Shown here: positions 38,501-52,122 of the stretch, one piece after another
Position numbering within the stretch: the first letter of the stretch is position 1
Layout of the letters: the number at the start of each line of letters is the position of its first letter
Source: Dirofilaria immitis
Lineage: Eukaryota > Nematoda > Chromadorea > Rhabditida > Onchocercidae
Direction: 5' to 3'
Assembly: GCA_024305405.1 (NCBI GenBank)
Contig: JAKNDB010000109.1
Span: 4,526,001 to 4,590,000, forward strand
Length of the DNA stretch: 64,000 bases
Position numbers and translations under genes: made by a program
The notes under the pieces: generated by a model
Database searches by the model: none
What the model was told of the DNA's origin: nothing
The model's input: only the letters and a program-made list of their open reading frames with translations

Positions 38501-41500
38501 AACAAAGCTATAAATTTCAAATAAAAACTTACATCATTCCAGAGCGCCGCGTCAACGTACATGTTTATTAAGGCGCGAATATCATTGATTGATTGGAATA
38601 AATGGGAAGCAAGGGTGTATTCGCCTTTTTTGACAAGTAATTTCCAATTGTGCGCAATACATCAACATTGCTTCGGTCAATACGATGTGCGAGATTAATC
38701 AGCCTGATAAGTGTTACTTGTATTCCGCAACAAAAATAAAACAGAAGAAAGAAAAATTTTTGATTATGAAAGTACTCATCTTCCAAATACAAAGACAAAA
38801 GTCTTACATATCAATCCAGTCGTTCTTGATCATAAGAGTAACTGCTTTATCATAATCGCCTGAAGCTATAAACATTTCGGCTGCGATTATGGGTTCATTT
38901 GAATTCTGTGCCCAATCAGCACGCCTCCTCAACAGAGCCTTTTGAGTTTCTCCAGAGGCCGATGATAATAGTTCCTGGATCCGAATGTTTAGGTAACAGG
39001 AAAAAAACGCATGTATTCTTATGTTCACACAAAAATGATAGTTACACGAAATAGCTGTTAGATAGATGGTAAAACCAAACAAAAAATATAAATGTACTGA
39101 AAGGTCAAGATAGCACCTTTAATACATTTATCAAACTGTGTAAAGAAAAAATGAAAAATAAAAATCTGGCTATGCAAGCTAACACCAGTTTGTCGCCCGA
39201 CCTGAGCCTGATCAAACATGCGCAAGTCTGTGAACATTTCCAGTGTTTTTGTTCACATCCAGTTTTTTGGAACAATATCGCCGCTTCTCGATATCTACCT
39301 TCATATGCTTTTATACATCCTAACACCAATTCTTTTTTCGCATCTCTTTTTATCATGTCCTAGAATCCAATCCGAGTCATAAAATTCTCTGATAGATCAA
39401 AACATCCATTAATGCATGACTTAACTTTTTATACAGAACAGATGGACAGATCAGAAATTTTAATTTCTGTACCTTAATTTCCGAGATTAATTGAAGGTAA
39501 CGTGCATCTTTAATCCTATGGAAAGCTTTCTGTGCGATATCGAGTTGGAAGTTATGCAAAGCGTCATGGCCAAGAACGTCCCAGTCACCTTCCGTTACAC
39601 CTAATGATGCCAAATCGTACGCTTCCCTATAAAAATGATAGAAACATAAATCGCATTCTGTCCCTCGATATTCGACGAGATTATTTCAGGTGCAAATTTT
39701 TAGAAGGAACTCTCACTTGTACATTTTCTGTTCAAGATATTGGTACAGCTGATTAGATAGAGGTACTTCCATTGCAATCATGGCAAACATATGCAAGCAA
39801 AAGACACGTTTTCCAGAAAATCCAACTACAAAACCCTGAAAAATTCATCCGCTTAACTAAATATTTCCCATGAATAAAAGACAAAGAAAGGTAATTAAAG
39901 AAACTCTTCGATTTTTTGAGATCATACTTGCATTCTTTGCTGATGCGAAGAGAAATTGTCAGCTTTAACACATAGCGCACCATTACCGGAGTAACATAAA
40001 AGATTCTCTTGATCAGCATTCCAAGCAACACTATTACATGATGGTTCCTATAAAAATTCATCAGTTTCTCAATCGCAATTACAAAATCTAACTGCTATAA
40101 AAATCATGTCGAACTTGGAATAGAAGCTCTTTAGTTTTGATATCAAAAGTACTGCAAACTCCAGTTTCGTCGACAATTGCAAGCTTTCCCTGAAATTCAT
40201 GATTAGCTAGATTTAGAGTTTTCTTTCATTTGAGTATACTTTCGAACCAAAACAAAATTTAAAAAACATGAAATATCATCGAACAGTCGTGTAATATTGA
40301 AAGCATTTCAATAGTAGGAAGATACGTACCTTAAATGGCTGATATCAAGGCATCTAACAGCACTTTTTAAACGCAGCATTTCTGTTATGAATGGATTATC
40401 CACAAAGATTTTACACACCTAAACTTTTCACCTTCTACAAAGCAAATTCTCAATAAAATTAACTAAGGTTTTTTCTTTTAAATACAAGTTTACGGCTCCA
40501 TTCTTCATAAACATAAACTTACAGCTCCATTCCGCAGTCCGATTAATATAGCTTCTCGTCCCGGTGGTCCACCAACGACCTTTATATAACGTATCAGAGA
40601 CTCAAGAAGCCACTCCCGTTGTTTAAGTCCTTTATGGTCGTAGCACTGTAATCGTCTTTCCTGGCATAGGATCAAGTGATGCGCGCAGACCACCTGCATA
40701 AAAAATTTTTCTTTTTGCAAAATGATACAATGTGCAAATGAACTCTTTATTTCGCAGAAAAACCTTATCTCTTGAGTTTTCAGGTGTTATATCAAAAAGG
40801 ATCTTACAGTACTTACAAGAAGCGAGCATTCGAAAGCATGGTTTATTTTCTCAACCAATTTATATTTCAATTGTCCATCATCGCGTTCTACGGTAAGGCG
40901 ATATATTTCAACACGATTGGCGAGTTGCACCTAAAATGAATTTTGTTCGGCATATCTTCGGTAAAATGCGGGTTCAAAAAACTATTTTTCAAACAACAAA
41001 CAACATGTTCAAATCTTTCATTTATGGCTCATCTATCAAACTGAAATCTAATACTTAAAGAATGAAGAACACATTACTAATACCTTCAAAACAAAGCAAA
41101 AAAAAACCCACAGCTAGACGGTTATAGTATACAGCGACTTTGCGAACCAAATCATTACAGTAAATTCTAATAGATGTTTGATTTATAAGATGTCGCACTA
41201 CCACTTCGGTCATATTTTCGCGGTAAGCATATCGCTCCTAAGAATGGTTTTCTGAATACTTTCGCTCGACCGTAATATCGCATAATGCAAGAGTTTTTAA
41301 TCGAAGAAGCTTAGAATGTTCACACTAAATATAAAAAGTAAATTAGAAGTGTTTTTTCTAATACTAACTTTATGCAATCCATGAACTGTGCTAAACATTA
41401 ACTGGTAGCATGCCAGTGTACCATCTACACAACCAACTGCAAATAGTCATTTTTATGATAAAATCCGAATTCTGTTATATCATATGCATGAAAAATTCAA

Positions 41501-44115
41501 TTTGATTAGAACTGACCAACAATTGCGTTTGTATTCGGTCTAGCTTTTACAGTCCATACCCATGTATCCATCTGTGCAACTGTACCCAGCGTTGTTCCTA
41601 CAGCAACTGCTGATTTCATATATGGTAAAAAATTGCACTGGTTCAAAAACAAGAATAAATAATTATATCATTTCCCAATGTAAAATATAGTGATCATTAA
41701 GGTCTAATGGAAGTACATAGTTTTATACAAACCTTCACGACTATAAAGAGTGACCTGACGATTGGAGCCGCATATTATCAGGAATTGGCCATAGTTAAAA
41801 AATTCTACTGCTGTAGGATCATAGCCAAGTTTTTTATCTTCTCGGACAAGCTGTAATCAATAGTAGCAATTTATTTCTAGAACTTAAATTTTAGTTATAA
41901 AATGAAAGCACTGTAAAAGCACAACATGCTTTCACACTAAATGGTCTCAGTAAATTTGGAAAACAAAAAAGTACATAGCAGTTTGTGACAATAATAATAT
42001 TTCTCACCTGATTTCCCTCCAAATCGTAAAATGCAGCTGTTTGCCCTCAGTCTACTAATACCAAAAGTTCTCCAAAAGTACTGAAAAGAAAAGATATATT
42101 TTTCTAAATTCCCTCATTGAAAATATACAGCAAACAAATCATCTTCAGTGTACTTCGAAATAGTCCTTAAACCTGTGAAATATGGTTTATTTTTGGTTCG
42201 AATTTTCATCTCATTTTTGGATACAATAACATCTAGATGAAGAAAACAGCATACAATTGAAAAAAAAAGAAAAATAACTTACTTTCTCTGAATATTGTCA
42301 CACTGGCATGAAGCATCCCTGTAAGTAAGCCGTTTATTTTTTTGAGATTTTAAAGAAGATATACGAATAACAAATCCTGAAATGAACTCACGCAATGCTT
42401 CGAGCTGCTGCAAAGCAAGAGCCCAAACAGGTTCACCAGAGGGTCGTTCAATCTTTTTTATTTCTACATTATTCTGAAAGGTAAACTGACACAGTGTCTG
42501 AAGAAAAGATATTTTGTGTCACTGTAACGAAATCATAATCTAAACTTTTAATTATTTTTGTTATTTCTTTATGGTATGGCCACGGAATGAATTTTTCTGT
42601 TTTTAATACCGAACTACATTTACCATCCGTACTTAATTTAAAACGTTTTGCTTCATATATTAAACCATAAGAGCATTAAAATGTTGGGCACAAATGCATA
42701 AGCTGAGGAGCTGAAGATAATGGAAAGATAAGAGATCAGAGCTAAATGTATCTTTTTCAATATTAGTAATGAATGTCCCATTTTATTTTTATGGCCGTCA
42801 CATCGAAAAAAGAAAAATGCAGCTCACCGCAGCAGAACGTAGAGATACGGTGCCGTCAAACATTCCAATGGCATAAAGCTGACCATCGCAACTCCATGCG
42901 CAGCAAACGCATCTACTTGACGTTCGTTGTTTGCTAACACTCTTCTCTAGTTGAGTCCATATCCCTAGAGATATTTCACTGATTAAATTGCAGTTCCGCA
43001 CTATTAAACTGATGAATTAATAAGAAAAACATCTATAAACCTGAAACGTTTAATCTTTAAACTTTTGAAGCAATAAAATTTGTTTCGCTCAAATTTCAAA
43101 TTTATTATGATTTTTCGTATTAGCTTCGGAGTTACAATTACGGTATAATATATTAAGTGTAAATTGTCATTCTTCTTATTAAACAACGATAGTTATTTCA
43201 AATGCTTACCGAAATCACTGGTAGCACAGCTAAGCAAAAAGCATGTTGTGGGACTAAAAGCAAGGCACTGTATCGCTTCATTGTGTCTAAGAATGATCCA
43301 TCTAATTAAAATAGAAGATCTTCAAATGTCAAATTAATAGAAGTCAATTATCTGCATCTGGAACTGTATTTGTATTATAAATTTTTAATGAAAGGCCAGC
43401 AATATTTCTACCTTAATTATCTGGTTTATTAAAAGCCGCTGAGTATCAAAGTTTTGAAACATGTAAAATTCAAATCTTTCACTTTTCCCAACGTCTAAAA
43501 ATGTGAACTTACATGTAAACACAACAAAACCGAGAACATTCGATTGTCGCACTCACAATTAATAAATGATATTGCAAGTGTTAATTAGTTTTGATAGAGA
43601 GTTATGTAATACGACTCAAATAATATTTCTGTGTGGTGCACAATCTAGGACATTAGGAAGGTCTTCTGTACTTATAGTGGACGAGTAGACTAGTCAACTG
43701 CGATATATGGTAGAATCTATATCAAATATAAAATAAAGGAGTTATAAAATTGGTGCTCAAGCTCCAAACGATGATTTTAGAAAGAAAAAAATACATATAT
43801 TTAAGCGTTCCTTCATGTTGCTCTGTCCATATAATAACGGAACGATCGGCAGAACCAGATGCGAAATTTTCGCCGTTGTATGAAAATGCGACGGCATACA
43901 CCAGATCCTTATGACCTGTAAAGGAAAGAATAAGGTTTCATTTTTTGATGATTTTGTTTTGGAAGATCAAATTCAAAAGAAACTGGACCTTTCAATGATT
44001 GCAACAATGTACCATCTGTACCATCGTAAATCAAAACTTTCGTATCAGCCGCAACAAGCAATTCCGATCCATCTGGTTTGAAAGCCAAATCATAAACGCA
44101 ACATCTAAAATTTTC
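35524..44115 (-). CDS. daf-10: IFT122 / DAF-10, intraflagellar transport complex A subunit
   Basis: IFT-A component needed for retrograde transport in cilia and, in worms, for chemosensory neurons. N-terminal WD40 region: 44115 onward ([20 protein letters not shown]), about 43.9-43.8 kb ([14 protein letters not shown]), 43.0-42.8 kb ([19 protein letters not shown]), 41.6-41.5 kb ([20 protein letters not shown]). Middle: 40932-40505 ([50 protein letters not shown]), 40420-40320, 40190-40110, 40050-39920, 39850-39720 ([17 protein letters not shown]). C-terminal TPR-like helical repeats from 39.6 to 37.0 kb ([20 protein letters not shown]). Tail: [20 protein letters not shown] (about 36.9 kb), [13 protein letters not shown], and a last exon ending at 35524 with [20 protein letters not shown], matching the human IFT122 tail. 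The short first coding exon (initiator Met) was not found. Two repeat exons are one base short in homopolymers (39246-39250, 38626-38631). Confidence 0.94.
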
Positions 44116-44918
44116 CTACAATTTAACAAAATTATCAAAAGATAACGGAACTTCTCTTAAATAGCTATTATGCATATATCTTATATCATCTTACGTAAAT
44201 GATAACAATTGCTTACTGTGAGGACTAAAATATAAGATACTATCATAAGAATTTTAATCATTATCAGGATTTTTATAGCGGGATGTCGTGCGATAAGTTG
44301 GATAAGATGTGTCAAACGAAGCAAAGAAAAATAGCATTGCCTTTTACCTAGGTCTTTAGTTTTTGACTCTATTTAACTTAATCTGTTTCCGCGCGACACA
44401 GCTTTGAAAGAGGAGCGAAAAACAATCACGGTGAGTTGACAATCTATGCTCAAAGATGATTCGAGAATTCAAAAAAGCATCACAATCCAGAAATAGCTTG
44501 AGGTATTCGAAATCATGTAATAATCAACAGTTTTGAGAAAGCATTTCTACTAACGAGTGATTTTTATTCCTTTTCTTTTTCATGTTCTTTCAAGTTATCT
44601 TTAACGGGATTTTGCTGATTGATTCATAGATTTATTGCTTATCCTGATACTCAATATGACTACGTAAGAAATTTATTTTAGCACCATTTAAAATACTGAC
44701 CTTTATTTGTTTACCATTTATCAGATTGCACGGTTAAGACGAAACTATTAAAGACATAAAAATGATATATATTTGAATGACGACCAGGCATTATTGCAGA
44801 CAGTAGTATAGAAAGATGAATAAATCGGGGGCGCATATGGCATTCAGGAACCACAGTTAATTTCATTATCGTTTTTCGTATATAAATATGAAGATTCAAG
44901 GAACAGCACTATTCAGAC
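44116..44918. promoter_or_regulatory. Divergent intergenic region of daf-10 and flp-1
   Basis: About 0.8 kb separates the first found exon of daf-10 (minus) from the flp-1 ATG (plus). It must hold the missing first exon of daf-10 and both promoters. A TATA-like GTATATAAAT is at 44879-44888, 31 bases before the flp-1 start codon. I did not find a convincing X-box (the RFX/DAF-19 site expected for an IFT gene) by eye. Confidence 0.45.
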
Positions 44919-45677
44919 ATGGTTCTAGTCCACGCTGTTCTTCTGATATGCAGCTTGACACAGGTAATTTACTTCTTAATTAATTTATGCCCAAATACAG
45001 TTACTTTTTATATATTTTGTTTACATCAGCCTTTTTCAGAAAATGCGCTCCATTAAATTAACAACAGCTGGCAAAATTATTTTCTGCACTATCATCCTAG
45101 ATCGCCTACAACTATGCATAACACGACATACTCTCTCCCCTTTCTTTTCTACCTTCATCAACATTATCCATTCTACCAGCGCAGTTCTAACTTCAGCTTA
45201 CTTGATTCCGTTTTTTAATTAAGAAATCATAATTTAGTTAGAAGATTATGATTCATAACTCCAATAAAAAGAAAGTAAAACAACAAGAAAATTTTCTACC
45301 TTTTGAGAAGTTCATGAGTCTAGAATTAGTTTTATATCTTTTAGTTCCATAAGGAGAGAATTGCCAGATACTTATGAAATAAAAATAGTATACCAAAAAT
45401 CTATTCAACTTTTTGATAAAGTCATAAATCTAAGATTGCCTGCATTAAATCTTTAGATTGCAGGAGACAAGCGAAAACATAAAGCATGCGGAACGATAAA
45501 GACCTCTTGAAATGAAAAAATCTTTAAATCATGATAACACTTGTTTCTTTAATTACTTGTTCTAAATATTATTATTTGTAAGATCGAAATCATTTTAATC
45601 ATCGCACGTTCGTCTTTTATACACTCTAAGTACTTTATAAATCAATTCTTTCACTTACACAATATCATATATGTATG

Positions 45678-45710
<33 letters not shown>

Positions 45711-47473
45711 TATATATATATTCCTATTTGACGCATGCCAAATGTTCAAAAATTAGTCTGATATCACATTAATTTCGAGAACTCACTAATTTCACTAATA
45801 ATCACACTTATTTTGAGAACTTAAGCCTTGATTTTAAAAATACAGGGACAAAGCTAAAGGAAAAAAATTTTCAAATAGCGAGTAAGCACAATGAAATTCA
45901 TAAAATTTCAGGTATCAAGTGAGTGCTGTAGAAATGCAATCACATTAGATTTTTGCACAATGTTCAACATGCTTTCGAGTTCACAGCAAGCGGAAGTAAG
46001 GCAGCACTTTGGGGATAATTGCGACGAAGATGCTAATGAGGCATCTAAAAAATTGAAAAAGAAAACCAAATTTCATTCGATTTGGCAGAGATGGTATATC
46101 TAATTTATTCCAAACCACATCATATGTCATCCAATAGGAAAACTCCAAAAATAATACGAGACTGTTTGATTCAGTGTAACATGAGAAATGCTTAGGATTT
46201 CAATAGTCTCTTACCATTCAAATTCAATCTGATCTCCGAGTTGGATTTTTAAATGTTAATTTTGCAATTCTTGTACTATATTTTATGAATTAGATTTAAA
46301 GCCATGGTTCAAGGAGATGGGATTATTTCGCAGTGGTAAATATTATTTCTCATTTATAACAAAGAACTGACTTATTTTTAGCGTCATCAATAATGTATGG
46401 AAAAAAGACAATGACCCAAACATTTTGCAATTTGGACGTTCATCAAGTATATTCACTCCTGGCGGACAAAATTTTCTCCGATTTGGAAGAGCAGTTGAAC
46501 CAAATTTTCTTCGTTTTGGTAAAATATTATTGTTAAGCCTTTCGTTAATAATTCCCACCAATACTTTCAATGTTTTACAACGAAATGAACTAAATATTCA
46601 AAGTACGGACTAGTTTCACCTCTTTGAGGATTTGCTATAACTGATCTGCTAGTACTTCTACATCGATACACTGCTATCGATCCTGTCAGCCGTTCGTCCT
46701 GAACGGCGGGGATTGACAACACATTGAACCATGCAACTATTACCATATTTTGAAATGTGATGATTTCAGGCTCAAGTATCTTATTTGGATAACAAATACT
46801 AAATTATTTAAATCTATAAGGAAAACAAACAGTTGAAAACTACACATTATAATAACAACTGATTTCTACATGATATCCATTTTTCGATAGATCAAGCCGT
46901 TCGTGAAATTTTTTGCAAAAATCAAGCTAAGAATTTTTGTGGGAAAAGCAATAGTTAGCAAACTAACAAATACCTTAAGATGCTACCACAGCTGTAGCTA
47001 CCATAACAGTTTTCCTTATTGCAACTTAAATCCTTAGGCAACCCATATGTAATGCTATCATCTAACCAGCTAAAATAAAAACCAGTTGCGTAACCAACAC
47101 TCAAACGTAAGTTATGCCAATAACAAGACGTAAATCAGCTACACAGTTTCACAAAATGTAAATTAGTTAAGATTGTATCAGATACTGCACCAATGATATT
47201 GAATTCTACTACGTTTTTGATATCTTATATTAAATTCATTTTTCAAAGTGGGAAACAAAAGCTGTATTTTCAGGTCGCGTAATAGACCCAAAGTTCTTAA
47301 GATCTGGTAAATCTGCTGAACCAAATTTCCTTCGATTCGGGAAACGCATTGAAGTGAACGAGCCAAATTTTCTACGACTCGGAAGAAACAATTTTTTACA
47401 AACTGATCAAAAATATAACGAAGGATTCAGCCGCCAAAATCGAAAGCCTAATTTCCTACGCTTCGGTAAATAA
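44919..47473 (+). CDS. flp-1: FLP-1 FMRFamide-like neuropeptide precursor
   Basis: Secreted precursor cleaved at basic residues and amidated at Gly. Exon 1 (44919-44963) encodes the hydrophobic signal peptide MVLVHAVLLICSLTQ. Exon 2 (45913-46093) carries the conserved Cys-containing propeptide (VSSECC, DFCTMFNMLSSSQQAEV, GDNCDEDANEA) that matches C. elegans FLP-1 closely. Exon 3 (46382-46518) and exon 4 (47274-47473) carry the peptides: KPNFIRFG, DNDPNILQFG, SSSIFTPGGQNFLRFG, AVEPNFLRFG, VIDPKFLRSG, SAEPNFLRFG, IEVNEPNFLRLG and a C-terminal KPNFLRFG followed by K and TAA. Splice phases join correctly (0, 1, 1). Frame is lost three times in A-runs: twice in exon 2 just before KPNFIRFG, once in exon 3 before DNDPN; one added A in each run restores a precursor co-linear with the C. 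elegans protein, including the KR cleavage site. Three peptides have unusual C-termini (LQFG, LRSG, LRLG). Confidence 0.95.
45671..45726. repeat. TA dinucleotide microsatellite
   Basis: About 56 bases of (TA)n with a few interruptions (TGTATG at the left, an AAAA break near the middle) in flp-1 intron 1. Length likely polymorphic. Confidence 0.95.
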
Positions 47474-48802
47474 CGCAGAAAAGATCCAGACCTGCGTTTC
47501 ACCTAGATCATGTTTGGGCAGCAACTAAAGAGGAATAAATATTGCCATCAAAATGTTGACATGATATAAAACTCGACTTGAATTGGTTCTTTTTATCAGC
47601 TGAAGTTAATATATGAAACCAAATATTTTGAAAGAAAAATGAACTGGCAGTGTACTTAGTAGTAACGATATCGATGACACTTTTCGATATGTTTGCGAAA
47701 TTTTTTTAAACATCTTGGGAATTGATGAATGAAAGAGGGTGGTAAAGTTGAAGTTTTCAGTTTTCGCTCAGACCTCGTAATTTTGATAAGCTTATCATTT
47801 ATAAGTTGTTTCTAGACATTAACTATCTTCATTACTTAATTTCGCTCATGCAGAAAGACTGAAAAGGAATAATACTATTACAAATTAACTCCATCTTTTT
47901 CTGTAATTAGGAATCAAACCAGCTAAGTCAATCTTTAACTCTTTAGCCGATTATTGTACCGCACGATCGTCAGCTAAAGATGTACCAGATGATATGGGAA
48001 TGCAAATACTTAAAATCCTTGTCTGGAGTCAGGGACGGCCACCTGCAGTGTACACATCTGCTAGCATCATTTAATTATGTTTAGGCACTAGGAAAATCAA
48101 TTTGAAAAGTAATTGAGAAACAAATAAAAAACAAATGGACAACAGAAACATGAACAAACCCCGCTTCGCTATCATCCTCGGACACTTTATCAATCCACTG
48201 CAATATAGGTCGCATCAAATGCTAGGAGTTACGCAAGCTTGAATGTAGAAAGCTGCTTATTGTTCCTATAGCAACTCGCCCTTTACTAGGATCCTTTCGA
48301 GAGCTTACTGGTGTGAGATTTTGGTATGAATTTGAGTATTGGTCATATTAATCTTCAATACTACCTTTTAGTTAGTTAAAAATTTGAAATTTAACTCATA
48401 TCAAAGATTTTGTAGCTTGAATAAAAATGACGAAGAATTGAAACATATTTACGACTTCGTAAAACTTCAAAACTTATCATATTTGATCATTGGAATGGAA
48501 GTATTTCGAATCCAACTCTTGATTACGAATGCTCAGAATAAGTATTATTGTACTCTGTTTTTCTTCGTTAGAGTTAGGACATAAGAGAATGGTCATAAGT
48601 TAAAGGAAACTTAAGAATAAACTAAAAAATAGAGAGCTTAATAAAAAGTGAGGATCACAGAACAACATGATCATTAATCTGCACTCCGTCTGAAAAATCG
48701 ATTTTCACATCGTCCATGCAATTCGAATGGGCATCGAAAATTCATTGCTTGCAAAAAATATTCAGCGGCTGCAGGTGAGGATTGCTCGTGAGATGTTTTG
48801 AG
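47474..48802. other. Intergenic region between flp-1 and the IRAK-like kinase
   Basis: 1.3 kb with the flp-1 3' end and the presumed kinase promoter. A 66-codon plus-strand frame (48384-48584) has no recognisable features. Nothing else seen. Confidence 0.45.
47534..47539 (+). terminator. Poly(A) signal AATAAA of flp-1
   Basis: Canonical AATAAA 61 bases after the flp-1 stop codon. Confidence 0.6.
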
Positions 48803-51800
48803 ATGGATCTAATGGAAGTGGCATCCAAGAGTGACATGTACGTTTACTTGTTGCCATTCACTGTGCGAAAGCAGTTAGCTGCCATTTTGGATGCCGATAA
48901 TGCGTAGGAATTGCTAGGTTTGTTAATATGATCACTGATGTTTACATTTTTATAGTTGCAAGGAAATCAAGAAATATACATATGAGACGCCAAGTTTTCA
49001 TAGCTGTAAAATATAAAATGCGATGCCTATTAGGCAACGATTGATTTTTGTCTTTAAATGCATACAATTTATAGCGTTTGTAATGCCAGATATTGGGAGT
49101 GCAGATGTGCGGGCTTGTCGTGATGCAGGATCTTTTGAAAGTCCAACAGAGAATCTTTTGGCAATATGGGGCTCAAAAGGAAACAAAATAACTCAACTTT
49201 ACAATTGTCTTGGTCGAGCAAAACTTGTTCGTGCGATGAAAGCAATACGCCATCTGAGTGTGTTTTTCCTGATCACTTTCGTTTCCTACTGTTAAAGTCC
49301 AAAAGTGTTTGACAAATAGACATTTTTATTTGCATATAATTGGTGATTGGCTAATCATCCCTCGCTTCAAAAAATAGCAAGAGATAACTTAACGCGTTTT
49401 TTTTATATTGCGCTATTTTTCCCATCATGAGATTCATTCGAGTGAATTTCAGTGAACCACCAGGTTAAGTCCCATCGGTTTCCATTTTTACTCTTAATGT
49501 ATATGTGAATTTAAATAACTTGTGTTTGACTGAACGTATATGATTTCTAGTTTTCTAATAATAACTCTTGATGAATCAAATATCTGTCGATATAAGCATA
49601 GGAAACAGAACTCGCTAATCTCGAATTATAATTTAATCACGTACATAGCAAGGACTAATAAAATGTTCGAATAATCAGTCGTCTTTGCAGTAGACCCATT
49701 ATTTTATCGTTGGGAAGAACAGTGCTTGCAATCTTCAGATAACAATCAGGGAAACGAAAAGGCACAATCCTCTCGATCCTACTTTTCAACCAAAGTATAT
49801 TATTGTGCAAGTGTTTCTGATCTTTTTCGATCTGTATTAAATTTCGCTAGAAAACAACAAATTTTTGAACGGTCTCTTCAATTTGATTACGTTGCAGAAT
49901 GATGATGTCTTGATGCGGTGCTTTGGAGAAACGTTTTCATTGAAATACTCTAAGAATGTGAGGTGGTTAGATCCAGAATTTGAGTAACTATTTCTTAAAT
50001 TTAATTGTTTGTTTGGACTTAGAGGATTTACTTCCATTGTTTCAATTTTTCTGTCGGGGTTGTTTCAGTACTTTGACCAATTCACACGTAATATACAAAA
50101 CTCTCCAAAATACACTGTGCATCGAGTATGATGATATTGTGAGAATTACCAACAATTTTTCTTCAAATAATATTCTTGGAAGTGGAGGTTATGGGACGGT
50201 TTATCGAGGAACATGGGAGCAAACAGAGGTGGGAATTGTATTTCTCGCTTGTTTATGATATCAAAAAAGAAAAAAAAGAAACATGTATAGTATTTTAACC
50301 AAATTTGTAATCCACATTAAATACATATATTACATGGCTATTCACAGCCTTTAACAGAGTACATTTTAGGTTGCAGTGAAACGTATACAAGCTACGAAGG
50401 AGTACGGGACTAAGGTTACTTCTAATTCCTATTAAGAATTAGATTTTGTTCAAATTATGTGAATTCCACATTTAAATTTTTCAGAAAGAGCAAATGCGTC
50501 AGAGCTTACAAGAGCTAAGAACGTTATCGAAATATCGGCATGACAATATTCTGCCACTTTATGCATATTCACTTGATGGTCCCCAACCTTGCCTACTTTA
50601 TCAGTACATGAGCAATGGTTCATTGTTCGATTGTCTCTTCAGAAAAGTGAAGTTTTATCAGTTTTGTGATAACGAAGAAAATAGCTGCTAGAAGTGCTCT
50701 GAAATTCCAGCATTTCCTTTATTATTGCACCCTTATCATTTTCCGTCTTGATTAAAATCGTCTTATAAATTTTGAGAAGTCAAGTTGAAGTAGTTTTAAT
50801 CACTAGTACGTAGAAATTAGAATAGGGATCCTCATTTGCTCGAAATATATTGCAGTTTAAATGGTAGATAATTGTAAATAAATACTTCATAATTATTTTC
50901 GTTCGAAGGCTGATTGAAGAGCAGTTTATTGCAATGTAATTTTCCAGAAAGAGGTGGTTCTTACTTGGCTGCAACGTATGTCAATAATGATAGGTTGCGC
51001 TCGTGCCTTACATTATCTGCATTCTGTTGCAAAGAACCCAATAATTCACGGAGATGTAAAGTCAGCGAATATCTTGCTTGATAAACATTTGGAACCAAAA
51101 TTAGGTGATTTTGGTTTATGCCGAGATAACTTTTCAAAAGTTGGTGTATTTTGTTTTTGTATTTTTTTTTGCTTGTTTTTAGATGATACAAGCATTTTGA
51201 AGCTTCATTGATAAGTGGGATCAAAAATTTTTTTTTTTGATGAATCATTCACTGTAATCTGTATTATAAAGGCTCTGATTCACCAGTAACTATAAGGAAC
51301 GTATAAATCAGGATGATTGGAAAGATGATGGTTTCACTATTGCATCTCACGTTAAGGGGACATTGGCATATCTGCCGCAAGAGTTTCTGACTGAGTTAGT
51401 TATCTCTAGATTTTTAATTGAGCAATTTTTATGAAAGCTTTCATATATCATTTGTCTGAAGTATTTTGTTATAAGGAAAACCAAATAGTAGGAGCTGACA
51501 TATTTATTAATACTGTGTGATATAGTCGTGAATCTTAAACGTATGATGATAGAAAGAGTTTAGATTTTATTTTTTCCGAGTTTTTTTCTCTTCAGGAGAA
51601 TAATTAGTACGAAACTCGATGTATATGGTTATGGTATAGTTTTATTAGAAGTTGCCACGGGATTAAAGCCTCATGTTGACAGACGAAATCCGCAAAATAT
51701 CGTAAAATATGTTATGGAGTATCAAAGATCTGGGACGCACCAAACTATTCTTGCTGATCATCAGTGTGATTTTAAGAATGGTAATTTTTCATATGACAAA

Positions 51801-52122
51801 TCTTTTGTACTGATCAGATGTATTATTTTTGCGATGTTAAGTGCAATTTTATAATTAGCCTTTTATGGTTGCAAATTTATTTTGGTGGTTTCATTTATTA
51901 TTTTACGCTATCGAATAATTCATAAATATTTACTTGCAGATAGAAACTGTTTAAAAATTTATTTCGAAATCCTGTTATTCGTAGAATTTTACAGATTTAG
52001 ATATCAGTTACTTCAATCTTATTCTACAAACGGGATTGAAATGCGTGGAACGAGATTATCGGAGAAGGCCAACATTTCGAGAAGTCATCAATACGTTCTT
52101 ATACGTATATAGCAGCTCTTAG
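48803..52122 (+). CDS. pik-1: IRAK/Pelle-type Ser/Thr kinase with N-terminal death domain
   Basis: Cytoplasmic kinase of the interleukin-1 receptor-associated/Pelle family. Death-domain exons: 48803-48903 (MDLMEVASKSDMYVYLLPFT, VRKQLAAILD) and about 49034-49256 (GSADVRACRDAGSFESPTEN, then LLAIWGSKG). Linker exons 49690-49793 and about 49897-49960. Kinase exons: about 50069-50228 (NNFSSNNILGSGGYGTVYRG, glycine loop), 50370-50414 (VAVKRIQATK, the ATP lysine), 50485-50646 (hinge side, LLYQYMSNGSLFDCL), 50948-51139 (IIHGDVKSANILLD catalytic loop, LGDFGLCR), an activation-segment exon near 51300-51400 (HVKGTLAYLPQEFL), 51596-51780 (STKLDVYGYGIVLLEVATG), 51995-52122 (CVERDYRRRPTFREVINTFL, stop TAG). 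The HGDxKSxNxLLD loop is typical of IRAK/Pelle. Catalytic residues are intact, so an active kinase is expected. Joins at the start of the kinase domain and in the activation segment do not phase cleanly. A poly(A) signal AATAAA follows at 52375. Confidence 0.93.

Noticed and set aside
45671..45726. Origin or regulatory AT element
   Set aside because: Simple (TA)n microsatellite; nothing else supports a function.
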